DNA of 64,000 nt from assembly GCF_003590145.2 (NCBI RefSeq), contig NZ_CP060436.1:2671001-2735000 (forward strand), in the 5' to 3' direction. The position numbers were made by a program, and so were the translations under genes. This document shows, in pieces, positions 28,305 to 35,485 of the stretch (positions are counted from its first letter, which is position 1; every line of letters begins with the position of its first letter). Origin of the DNA: Pseudooceanicola algae (GTDB lineage: Bacteria > Pseudomonadota > Alphaproteobacteria > Rhodobacterales > Rhodobacteraceae). The notes beneath the pieces were generated by a model. The model saw nothing but the letters and a program-made list of their open reading frames with translations, had not been told where the DNA came from and did not search any database.

Positions 28305-28318
28305 TCCCCGAGTGGGGA
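28305..28318 (+). promoter_or_regulatory. Hairpin that could compete with riboswitch P1
   Basis: TCCCC (28305-28309) can pair with GGGGA (28314-28318) across GAGT. The last two bases, G28317 and A28318, are also the first two of riboswitch stem P1. The two helices therefore cannot both be complete. Confidence 0.4.
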
Positions 28319-28348
28319 CAAGTCTCCGCTACCTTGTCTAAAAAACGG
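28317..28348 (+). promoter_or_regulatory. preQ1-I riboswitch controlling yhhQ translation
   Basis: P1 is GACAAG (28317-28322) with CTTGTC (28333-28338), closing a 10-nt loop TCTCCGCTAC. An A-rich tail TAAAAAACGG (28339-28348) follows. The loop CCG (28326-28328) can pair with tail CGG to form pseudoknot P2, and C28329, followed by UAC, corresponds to the ligand-pairing cytosine of the B. subtilis aptamer (UAG-C-UAC with tail CUA). Tail bases overlap the only Shine-Dalgarno-like GGA, 7 nt before the yhhQ ATG. Ligand binding would therefore hide the ribosome site, giving feedback on queuosine-precursor uptake. Confidence 0.82.
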
Positions 28349-28356
28349 ATGTACCG

Positions 28357-29001
28357 ATGAAACATATCCATATCCCTGGCATTCTTGCCATGGCCGCCAT
28401 CGTCGTGGCCTCCAACGTTCTGGTCCAGTTCCTGATCCTTGATGGCCTGCTGACCTGGGGCGCCTTTACCTATCCTTTCGCCTTCCTCGTCACCGACGTG
28501 ATGAACCGTCTTTACGGCGCGCAGGCCGCGCGGCGGGTGATCCTTGCCGGTTTCGTGACCGGCATCATCTGTTCGCTGATCGGCACGCAGATCATGATCG
28601 ACGGCGGTGGTTTCACCTACGCGGCGGTGGCACTGCGGGTGGCTGTCGCCTCTGCGATCGCGTTCCTGGTCGCCCAAATGGTCGATGTGGCGATCTTTGA
28701 CCGGCTGCGGTCCGGAAACTGGTGGCGGGCGCCGCTGGTGTCCTCCGTCGTCGGCTCGCTTCTGGACACCACGATCTTCTTCACCATAGCCTTTGCCCAG
28801 TTCGTTGTTTTTTTTGGAGAAAGCGCAAATTCTCAGATTTCCTGGGCCTGGGAGGCCGTGCCATTCCTGAACATGGGACCGGAAATTCCGCTGTGGATTT
28901 CGCTCGCCGTGGCGGACTGGATGGTCAAGATGACTCTGGCCCTGGTGGCTTTGCTGCCTTTTCGGGCGATTATTGCGCGTCGGCTTGCACGGGCAATTTA
29001 A
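28357..29001 (+). CDS. yhhQ: Queuosine precursor transporter (VUT family)
   Basis: Inner-membrane protein of 214 aa with about six hydrophobic helices. Family landmarks are FAFLVTDVMNRLYG near the start and GSLLDTTIFFTIAF near the middle. COG1738/YhhQ members import preQ0/preQ1 for queuosine synthesis (known for E. coli). The preQ1-I aptamer directly in its leader supports this function independently. It is a single gene, followed by a separate structured intergenic region. Confidence 0.94.
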   Translation: MKHIHIPGILAMAAIVVASNVLVQFLILDGLLTWGAFTYPFAFLVTDVMNRLYGAQAARRVILAGFVTGIICSLIGTQIMIDGGGFTYAAVALRVAVASAIAFLVAQMVDVAIFDRLRSGNWWRAPLVSSVVGSLLDTTIFFTIAFAQFVVFFGESANSQISWAWEAVPFLNMGPEIPLWISLAVADWMVKMTLALVALLPFRAIIARRLARAI

Positions 29002-29070
29002 GTTCTTTGTTTCTTAGGGGTTCCGTGCGAGCCTGACCCTATCGGAAACAGTCAGAAAGGAGGTGCTCTA

Positions 29071-29127
29071 GTGTCTATTGAGGTATTGGAGAAAGGTTTC
29101 GGGACAATTCGAAGGGAGCTTGGCTGA
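29071..29127 (+). CDS. 18-residue small ORF
   Basis: GTG start at 29071 with GGAGG spaced 7 nt upstream, ending TGA at 29127. The peptide is MSIEVLEKGFGTIRRELG: amphipathic, acid/base mixed, with no membrane stretch. The Shine-Dalgarno is among the best in the window, which argues for translation. It may be a leader peptide or a stand-alone microprotein. No homology can be claimed. Confidence 0.45.
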   Translation: MSIEVLEKGFGTIRRELG

Positions 29128-29193
29128 GGCAGCCCTCGGCCGGCAAACTGACGAGTTGGTTTGCACCTAACCGAACCACCTCCTGATCTCGAG

Positions 29194-29224
29194 AAGGGCC
29201 GTCCTGCTTGCAGGGCGGCCCTTT
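29194..29224 (+). terminator. Strong intrinsic terminator after the small ORF
   Basis: AAGGGCCGTCCTG (29194-29206) pairs with CAGGGCGGCCCTT (29211-29223), 13 bp with one G-U, around CTTG. The T tract is short. It separates the yhhQ/small-ORF unit from arfB. Confidence 0.85.
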
Positions 29225-29354
29225 CCACGTCTGCGGCGGCCTGACGGCATCTGACCTACGAAACAACGGGTTAAGATCGCCGCGCCGTCTGATATGGTCG
29301 CGCCGGAACAACAACTGAGGTCGCCGCCCGGCGGCTCTGGGAAGGAGCGGCGCA

Positions 29355-29768
29355 ATGCTGCGGATCAATGACAAGATCACGATCGAGGACTGGGAGCTGG
29401 TAGAGCAGTTCGTCCGCGCCTCCGGACCCGGCGGCCAGAACGTGAACAAGGTGTCATCAGCGGTGGAATTGCGCTTCGAGGCGGAGCGTTCCCCCAACCT
29501 GCCCGACCCCGTCAAACGCCGGTTGCGCCGCATCGCCGGACGCCGCTGGACCAAGGACGGCGCGGTCGTGATTCAGGTTCAGGAAGAACGCAGCCAGGCT
29601 CGCAACCGTGATATTGCGCGGGAGCGGCTGGCCGAACTGATCGCCAAGGCGCTGGTGGTGCCGAAACGGCGCGTGCCGACGAAGGTGTCTGCCAACCAGA
29701 AGCGCAAGCGGGTGGAGGCGAAAAAGGCGCGGGCGGATGTAAAGGACAAGCGCGGGTGGGAGCGGTAG
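29355..29768 (+). CDS. arfB: Alternative ribosome-rescue factor (peptidyl-tRNA hydrolase ArfB/YaeJ)
   Basis: Releases peptides from stalled, non-stop ribosomes as a backup to tmRNA. The 137-aa protein has the GGQ motif (residues 26-28) in ASGPGGQNVNKVSSAVELRF, and a basic Lys/Arg-rich C-terminal tail (about 112-137) of the kind that enters the empty mRNA channel. A GGAAGGAGCGGC Shine-Dalgarno precedes the ATG. Confidence 0.95.
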   Translation: MLRINDKITIEDWELVEQFVRASGPGGQNVNKVSSAVELRFEAERSPNLPDPVKRRLRRIAGRRWTKDGAVVIQVQEERSQARNRDIARERLAELIAKALVVPKRRVPTKVSANQKRKRVEAKKARADVKDKRGWER

Positions 29769-29858
29769 ACCCTGCGTGTCTGGCACAGAAGACCTCCGCT
29801 CCAAGTGAACGAGCCGCCCGCGCGGCAGTCATCTCAACCTCGGCCCCGCCGGCCTTTG

Positions 29859-31151
29859 CTAGACCTCGACCGCCATCCGATCCTGTTCCCCCACCTCGAA
29901 CACCCGCTTGTATCGCGCGATCTCGCTTGCCGGCCCCATCGCTTTCTCGGGGTTGTCGGAAAGCTTGACCGTGGGCCTGCCATTCGCGCTTTGCGCCTTG
30001 CAGACCAGCGAGAAGGGCGCAAGGGCGTCGCCGGGCACCAGCCCCCGGAAATCATTGGTCAGCAGGGTGCCCCACCCGAAGCTGACCTTGATGCGACCGG
30101 CGAACTGTTGGTGCAGCTCTTCTATCTTGGCGACGTCGAGCCCGTCCGAGAAGATCACCAGCTTGTCGCGCGGGTCCTCTCCGCGCGATTTCCACCAGTT
30201 GATCGCGGTTTCAGCGCCGGTGGCCGGGTCACCGGAATCGATCCGGATGCCGGTCCAGCCGGCCAGCCAGTCGGGCGCATTCCTGAGGAAGCCGGCCGTG
30301 CCGTAGGTGTCGGGCAGGATGATACGCAGGTTGCCGGAATGCTCTTCGTGCCAATCGGCAAGAACGTCGTAGGGCGCGCGGGCCAGGGCGGCGTCGTCTT
30401 CGGCCAGCGCGGAATAGACCATTGGCAGTTCGTGCGCATTGGTGCCCACAGCCTCGAGGTCGTCTCGCATGGCGATGAGGCAGTTCGAGGTGCCGACGAA
30501 CTTGTCGCCCAGCCCCTCGATCATCGCCTGCACGCACCAGTCCTGCCAAAGAAAGGAATGCCGCCGCCGGGTCCCGAAGTCGGAAATCCGCAGGTCTTCC
30601 AGCCCCCGGAGGCGTTCGATCTTTTCCCAAAGCTTGGTCATGGCGCGGGCATAGAGAATCTGAAGCTCGAACTTGCCCATCGTATCGAGGACCGCGCGGC
30701 CGCGCAGCTCCATCAGGATGGAGAGTGCGGGAATTTCCCAAAGCATGACCTCGGGCCAGGAGCCTTCGAAGGTCAGCTCGTACTGATCGCCGCGGCGTTC
30801 CAGGTGATAGGGCGGCAGGCGCAGGGCCTCGAACCATTCCATGAAATCAGGGCGGAACATCTGACGCTTGCCGTAGAACATGTTGCCGCGCATCCAGGTA
30901 GATTCGCCACGCGACAGCGAAAGCGAGCGGACGTGATCCAGCTGTTCGCGCAGCTCGCCTTCGTCGATCATCTTGGCCAACGGGACATGGGTCGAGCGGT
31001 TGATCAGCGAAAAGGTGACCTGCGTATCGGCCCGATTTCGGAAAACCGACTGACACATCAGGAGCTTGTAGAAATCCGTGTCGATAAGAGAGCGGACGAT
31101 CGGATCGATCTTCCACTTGTGATTATGGACACGGGTGGCGATGTCGACCAT
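29859..31151 (-). CDS. pncB: Nicotinate phosphoribosyltransferase
   Basis: Forms nicotinate mononucleotide from nicotinate and PRPP in NAD salvage. 430 aa, normal for the family. Typical segments: DFYKLLMCQSVF near the N-terminus, TNCLIAMR-type region (VGTSNCLIAMRDD) with the GTNAHELPMVYSAL histidine motif, and FSDGLDVAKI. It lies downstream of pncA on the same strand, separated by about 350 bp that include the dispersed repeat, so it may have its own promoter. Confidence 0.96.
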   Translation of the reverse strand: MVDIATRVHNHKWKIDPIVRSLIDTDFYKLLMCQSVFRNRADTQVTFSLINRSTHVPLAKMIDEGELREQLDHVRSLSLSRGESTWMRGNMFYGKRQMFRPDFMEWFEALRLPPYHLERRGDQYELTFEGSWPEVMLWEIPALSILMELRGRAVLDTMGKFELQILYARAMTKLWEKIERLRGLEDLRISDFGTRRRHSFLWQDWCVQAMIEGLGDKFVGTSNCLIAMRDDLEAVGTNAHELPMVYSALAEDDAALARAPYDVLADWHEEHSGNLRIILPDTYGTAGFLRNAPDWLAGWTGIRIDSGDPATGAETAINWWKSRGEDPRDKLVIFSDGLDVAKIEELHQQFAGRIKVSFGWGTLLTNDFRGLVPGDALAPFSLVCKAQSANGRPTVKLSDNPEKAMGPASEIARYKRVFEVGEQDRMAVEV

Positions 31152-31244
31152 GGGCAGCTCCCTTGCTTCGCAGCGATAAAGACGGTCGGCGGGCAGGAAT
31201 GCAAGGGCACAGCTGGAAGTCCGGGTCGGAATGGCGGGCGCGGA

Positions 31245-31301
31245 GGGGCTCTGCCCCGTCTCCGTCCCGGAGACTCCCCGGGATATTTGGAACAGGGAAA
31301 C
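31245..31301 (-). repeat. Dispersed double-hairpin intergenic repeat, copy 2
   Basis: On the minus strand: GTTTCCCTGT, then AAATATCCCGGGGAGTC, hairpin GTCTCCG/CGGAGAC, then GGGGC-AGA-GCCCC. It sits between pncA and pncB, about 95 bp before pncB. The rest of 31152-31502 shows no gene. Confidence 0.8.
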
Positions 31302-31502
31302 GAGGCGGGCGCAGCCTTCCGGTTGAGGTCAGGCCCGCATTTCTGGTCCCAGAGTTCCGACCCTTTGATGGCTGGAGCCTGGTCTTCCGAAAGTTTTGGA
31401 CCGGCTGAAATCGTTTCGGCCAAAGCACGTTGGCGCGCGTTTCCCGGTGTGGATCTTTGGCCGGGTCCAGCACCGCATTTCGCAAAAGAGCCACAGATCG
31501 GC

Positions 31503-32102
31503 TCAGGCAGCGAAACTGACGCCCGCCTGGGCCATGCCTTCCATCGCGGTTGCCAACGAACCTTCGATATTGATCCCGCGGCATAAATCAGGTCGCAGGA
31601 TCGCTTCGAATCCGAGGTGGGCGGCGTCTACGGCGCTGAAATTGACACAGAAATCCGTCGCGAGCCCGACGAAAGTCAGGCGCATGAACCCTCGGGTGCG
31701 CAGATAGCCTTCCAGCCCCGTCGGCGTGGTCCGATCATTTTCGAAGAAGGCCGAATAGCTGTCGATCGCCGGGTTATAGCCCTTGCGAATGATCAAATCC
31801 GCACGATCCACGGCGAGGTCGGGATGGAAATGCGCTCCGTCAGAGCCCTGGATGCAATGATCCGGCCACAGGACCTGCGGGCCATAGGGCATTTCCGTAA
31901 GGCTCATCACCTCGGCACCGGGGTGAGCCGAAGCGAAGGAGGAATGCCCCGCCGGGTGCCAATCCTGGGTCAGGATCACGGCGTCATATTCGGGCATCAG
32001 TTCGTTCACGCCGGCCACGATCAGATCGCCTTCGGGTACGGCCAGGGCCCCGCCCGGACAGAAATCTTTCTGGATGTCGATGATGATCAGAGCGTCGGAC
32101 AT
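31503..32102 (-). CDS. pncA: Nicotinamidase
   Basis: Hydrolyses nicotinamide to nicotinate, feeding PncB in the next gene. The 199-aa isochorismatase-fold protein has the catalytic Asp in DIQKDFCPGG, the metal-binding DWHPAGHSSF segment, and the catalytic Cys in GLATDFCVNFSA. The ATG at 32102 has AGGAG upstream. An upstream in-frame start at 32180 adds residues not typical of the family. Confidence 0.95.
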   Translation of the reverse strand: MSDALIIIDIQKDFCPGGALAVPEGDLIVAGVNELMPEYDAVILTQDWHPAGHSSFASAHPGAEVMSLTEMPYGPQVLWPDHCIQGSDGAHFHPDLAVDRADLIIRKGYNPAIDSYSAFFENDRTTPTGLEGYLRTRGFMRLTFVGLATDFCVNFSAVDAAHLGFEAILRPDLCRGINIEGSLATAMEGMAQAGVSFAA

Positions 32103-32270
32103 GAGCCTCTCCTTCAGCCTGTTTGGGGCAGAGTGACGCGCCCCGGCGCGGGCGTCAATCGGCGACCGGCCCGTCGGCAAGTTCGGTCCGGAAGGCGACG
32201 ATTGTCAGGCTGGTGATGCCGTGACAATGCGCTAAACTTGCCCAAAATTGGGAGTTTAACGGAGAGTCTC

Positions 32271-32825
32271 ATGGCGAAAATGACACTTGCCGCGCTCAGC
32301 GGGTCCTTGCGCGCAGGCTCGATGTCCACGCAGATGCGCGACACGCTGCCGGAACTGGCGCCTGACGGCATGCAGGTCGACTGCGTCGATATCCACGATG
32401 TACCGCTGTTCAACGAAGATCTGCGGGTGGAGGGAGTTTCTCCACCTGCCGTTGCGCGGATCTGCAACGCCCTCGCCCAAGCGGATGGGATCGTGATCTG
32501 TTCACCGGAACACAACCGATCTGTTCCGGGCGTGCTCAAGATGGTAACTGACTGGGCCAGCACGGAAAAAGGCGCGCCGCTGAAGGGCAAGCCGATGGTT
32601 GTCCTGACGCAGAGTTCCGGCGCGCGGGGCGGCAACCTGGCGCATTATGCCTGGCGGCAGATCCTGTCGGTGATCGGGGCGGATGTCGTGGTGGGGCCGG
32701 ATGTCTCGATCGGGCTCATGCAGGACAAACTGCAGGATGGACGCGTGGTGGATGATCGCGCGCGCGATCAAATCGCCCGGCAACTGGATCTTCTGGCAGC
32801 CCGGATCGAGTTGCGACGACGTTAA
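32271..32825 (+). CDS. NADPH-dependent FMN reductase family protein
   Basis: 184-aa flavodoxin-like reductase. The FMN phosphate loop GSLRAGSMS near the start and the family motif SPEHNRSVPGVLKMVTDW are present. The ATG at 32271 has ACGGAGAG upstream. It could be a quinone, azo or chromate reductase. No partner gene fixes the substrate. It is 44 bp upstream of trhO on the same strand. Confidence 0.9.
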   Translation: MAKMTLAALSGSLRAGSMSTQMRDTLPELAPDGMQVDCVDIHDVPLFNEDLRVEGVSPPAVARICNALAQADGIVICSPEHNRSVPGVLKMVTDWASTEKGAPLKGKPMVVLTQSSGARGGNLAHYAWRQILSVIGADVVVGPDVSIGLMQDKLQDGRVVDDRARDQIARQLDLLAARIELRRR

Positions 32826-32869
32826 GCCGGGCCTTGCCTGCAAGGGGTTTTGGGCTTAAGTCGCGCGCC

Positions 32870-33781
32870 ATGTTCACGGTTGCCGCGCTTTATCATTTCA
32901 CCCGTTTCGACTATCCGGCCGCCCTGCGCGCGCCGCTGGTCGCGCTTTGCGCAGCGGAGGGGATCTCTGGAACGCTTCTGCTGGCGCGCGAAGGGATCAA
33001 CGGCACGATTGCCGGGCCGGCGGCCGGAATCGATGCGGTGCTTGTCCATATTCGTGCCCTGCCCGGCTGCTCCGATCTGGAATGGAAGATTTCCTCTGCC
33101 GGCGAGCGCCCTTTTGCCCGGATGAAGGTCCGCCTGAAGAAAGAGATTGTCACCATGGGGCAACCGGATGTCGATCCGCTGGCCCGCGTAGGTCATTATG
33201 TCGCTCCGGAGCATTGGAACGACCTGATCCGCGCAGAGGACGTGGCGGTGATCGATACGCGCAACGATTATGAAGTCGCCATCGGAAGTTTCGAAGGCGC
33301 CGTCGATCCGCAGACCGAGAGCTTTCGTGATTTCCCGGCTTGGTGGGAAGAGAACAAGGATCGTTTCCACAACAAGCGGATCGCCATGTTCTGCACGGGC
33401 GGTATCCGCTGTGAAAAGTCGACAAATTTCCTTTTGGGTCAAGGAGTTTCCGAAGTCTTCCACCTGAAGGGTGGCATCCTGAAATATCTTGAGGAGGTCC
33501 CGGCACAGGACAGCACCTGGCAGGGGGAATGCTTTGTCTTCGACCGGAGGGTCTCGGTCGGGCATGGGCTGGTCGAAGGTCCGCATGAGCTCTGCCATGC
33601 TTGCCGGCGGCCGATTCTGCCCGCAGACCACGCCAGGCCAGAGTTCGAGGACGGTGTGTCCTGCCATTTCTGCATCGAAGAGACCTCGGAGACCGACAAG
33701 ACGCGGTTCCGCGAAAGGCAGAAGCAGATCGGCCTGGCGCGGGCACGTGGCGAACGACACCTGGGCGATTTCGAAGTCTGA
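32870..33781 (+). CDS. trhO: tRNA uridine(34) hydroxylase (rhodanese-domain)
   Basis: Oxygen-dependent 5-hydroxylation of wobble uridine in tRNA. 303 aa: N-terminal acylphosphatase-like domain (LLLAREGINGTIAG), central rhodanese domain with cysteines C175 and C181 in CTGGIRCEKS, and a C-terminal region with two CxxC-type pairs (CHAC, CHFC). The ATG at 32870 is taken instead of a TTG at 32834. It is the last gene before the flagellar island. Confidence 0.94.
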   Translation: MFTVAALYHFTRFDYPAALRAPLVALCAAEGISGTLLLAREGINGTIAGPAAGIDAVLVHIRALPGCSDLEWKISSAGERPFARMKVRLKKEIVTMGQPDVDPLARVGHYVAPEHWNDLIRAEDVAVIDTRNDYEVAIGSFEGAVDPQTESFRDFPAWWEENKDRFHNKRIAMFCTGGIRCEKSTNFLLGQGVSEVFHLKGGILKYLEEVPAQDSTWQGECFVFDRRVSVGHGLVEGPHELCHACRRPILPADHARPEFEDGVSCHFCIEETSETDKTRFRERQKQIGLARARGERHLGDFEV

Positions 33782-33838
33782 GAGAACTTGACGCCGCCGC
33801 GTTTGTCAGCCGCGGCGCCGGGCCTGCCAAGAATTGTG

Positions 33839-34612
33839 CTAAAAGTAACTTCGCACCAGGCTGCTACTGACCAGGCTCCAGCCATCGGCAACGACGAAGA
33901 AGGCTAGCTTGAACGGTAGCGAGACGATGGCGGGCGGGACCATCATCATGCCCATGGACATCAGGACGGCAGCCACGACCAGGTCGATGATCAGGAAGGG
34001 CAGGTAAAGCAGGAAGCCGATCTGGAAGGCGCGGGCGATTTCAGACAGCATGAAGCTGGGCACCAGAACCGAAAGCGGTGCACCGGGGCCGGTTTCGATC
34101 TGCGCGGCATCGGGACGCAAGGCCGCCATGGCCTCGAATGTTTCGAGATTCATGCGGTTGGCCATGAAGCCCCGGAAGGGGGCGATGGTCAGTGGAAAGG
34201 CCTCCTCCAACGCGATCTGTTCATCGACGAAAGGCTGGACGCCATCGGACCAGGCCTGCTGAAAGACCGGCTCCATGATGAAATAGGTCAAGAACATCGC
34301 CAGCGAGACGATCAGCATGTTGGGCGGCGACTGTTGCAGGCCGATCGCCTGCCGCAGGATTGACAGGGTAGTGACCAGAAAGGGAAAACAGGTGATCGTC
34401 ACAAGGATTCCCGGCGCGACGCTGAGCACGGTGATCAACAGGATCAGCTGGATGCCCCGCGCGCTGAGCGAGCCGTCATCGGCGATATTCACCGAGACAT
34501 CCTGTGTCCAGCCCGGCAGCGGCAACAGCACCAGGCAGAACAGAGGCAGGACACGCCAGAGGACGCGCAAGCGGCAACTGTACCCGAGGAGCCAGCGATG
34601 TGGCACGGTCAA
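33839..34612 (-). CDS. fliP: Flagellar export-gate protein FliP
   Basis: Inner-membrane component of the FliPQR export channel, 257 aa. A cleavable signal peptide (about 1-37, WTQ) is followed by the core with FPFLVTTLSILRQAIGLQQSPPNMLIVSLAMFLT and the C-terminal LVPSFMLSEIARAFQIGFLLYLPFLIIDLVVA. The likely start is TTG at 34612, overlapping the fliN stop (TTGA) with GGAGAG upstream; GTG 34606 is possible. FliP ends the minus-strand block, where hook and P-ring genes are usually found next in related genomes but are absent here. Confidence 0.95.
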   Translation of the reverse strand: MTVPHRWLLGYSCRLRVLWRVLPLFCLVLLPLPGWTQDVSVNIADDGSLSARGIQLILLITVLSVAPGILVTITCFPFLVTTLSILRQAIGLQQSPPNMLIVSLAMFLTYFIMEPVFQQAWSDGVQPFVDEQIALEEAFPLTIAPFRGFMANRMNLETFEAMAALRPDAAQIETGPGAPLSVLVPSFMLSEIARAFQIGFLLYLPFLIIDLVVAAVLMSMGMMMVPPAIVSLPFKLAFFVVADGWSLVSSSLVRSYF

Positions 34613-34893
34613 AGCTCTCCGGAAAGGTCGCAGACTTCGGTCAGGCGAACCGCGAGTTGGCCCGCCTGGTCGCCTTCCATTTCTTCGAGTTCGCCGCGTG
34701 CGATGAGCCGATCACCGACATAAAGCTCGACTGGATCTTCGACCCGCCGATCCAGTGGCAACACCGAATCCCGCGTCATCTTCAGCAGGTCGCGGATCAG
34801 CGGCCGCGCCTTGCCGACTGAAATCGTGATCTCGATCGGGACGACGGTGAAGGGGTTGCTGCGTGCCGGTGCCTCGCTGGTCTGATCATCCAT
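34609..34893 (-). CDS. fliN: Flagellar motor switch protein FliN
   Basis: C-ring protein of 94 aa, a short SPOA-domain form. The pattern PIEITISVGKARPLIRDLLKMTRDSVLPLDR and VELYVGDRLIARGELEEM is diagnostic. The ATG at 34893 has AGGAAAG upstream and overlaps fliH by 8 bp. FliG and FliM, its normal partners, are not in the window. Confidence 0.94.
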   Translation of the reverse strand: MDDQTSEAPARSNPFTVVPIEITISVGKARPLIRDLLKMTRDSVLPLDRRVEDPVELYVGDRLIARGELEEMEGDQAGQLAVRLTEVCDLSGEL

Positions 34894-35485
34894 TCTGAAC
34901 TTTCCTTTCTTGTTCGGTAAAGAACCCCTCGACCGCCTGACGGATGCCATCGGTCACGGCGCCAAGGTCTATTTCCGTCTCTTCCTCGCCAAAGCGCAGG
35001 AACACCTGGCCTTCGGAGAGCGTGTCATCGGGGGCAATGATCAGCGGGAAGCCGAAGTCCTCTTCCAGAAGCGCCTCGATCACCGGCAGGTGCAGCGCCG
35101 CCGAGGCAATTTCGACCTTCTGGACCGCCTTGCGTGTCGCAAGTTCCTCAAGCTGGTCGCGTACCCGCAAAGCCAAGGTTTCGCGGGCGAGTTCAGGGAC
35201 GACCGTGTCGATGATATCGGTCAGCAACGGACGAATCGCGGCGAGGACGTGAGAATGCGCCTCGTGATATGTGAAGGACAGATCTTGCATGTTGCGGGCG
35301 AAATCGGCGGTGATATGGCCCTGCTCTTCGCGCTGCGCCTTCGAGGAATCGTCCCAGCCGGCCTTGTACCCGTTCTCGAAGGCTTCGAGGCGGATCGTCT
35401 CAAGCTCATCATCCGACATGGCCGGCGCGGGGGCGTTGGTCCGGGACGCCCCGAAGTCTTCGAGAATTCGGGTTATCTGCTTCAC
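34886..35485 (-). CDS. fliH: FliH-like flagellar ATPase regulator
   Basis: 199-aa soluble protein with the FliH/YscL layout: a polar N-terminus, a helical coiled segment with EAFENGYKAGWDDSSKAQ, then a C-terminal domain (about 95-195). In other bacteria it holds FliI at the export gate. Sequence identity to enterobacterial FliH is low; position between fliF and fliN supports the call. The start is GTG at 35485 overlapping the fliF stop. Confidence 0.8.
   Translation of the reverse strand: MKQITRILEDFGASRTNAPAPAMSDDELETIRLEAFENGYKAGWDDSSKAQREEQGHITADFARNMQDLSFTYHEAHSHVLAAIRPLLTDIIDTVVPELARETLALRVRDQLEELATRKAVQKVEIASAALHLPVIEALLEEDFGFPLIIAPDDTLSEGQVFLRFGEEETEIDLGAVTDGIRQAVEGFFTEQERKVQNG

Larger units (their letters stand above)
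29041..29224 (+). ncRNA. Candidate structured small RNA or attenuated leader with anti-Shine-Dalgarno element
   Basis: The segment carries a strong Shine-Dalgarno AGGAGGTG (29058-29065), an 18-codon ORF, a hairpin GCAAAC/GTTTGC (29143-29164), an exactly complementary CACCTCCT (29177-29184), and a strong terminator (29194-29223). The 8-nt complement could shut the small ORF or, in trans, cover Shine-Dalgarno sites of other mRNAs. No known RNA family was recognised. A weak promoter-like TTGTTT lies upstream near 29005-29010. Confidence 0.5.

Noticed and set aside
29143-29224. Match to SRP RNA, tmRNA or 6S RNA considered for the structured region after yhhQ
   Set aside because: The conserved SRP tetraloop region, the tmRNA tRNA-like ends and the large open 6S bubble are all absent.
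33782-33838. GCCGCG/CGCGGC stem between trhO and fliP as a terminator
   Set aside because: Only 6 bp with no T tract on either strand; too weak to call.
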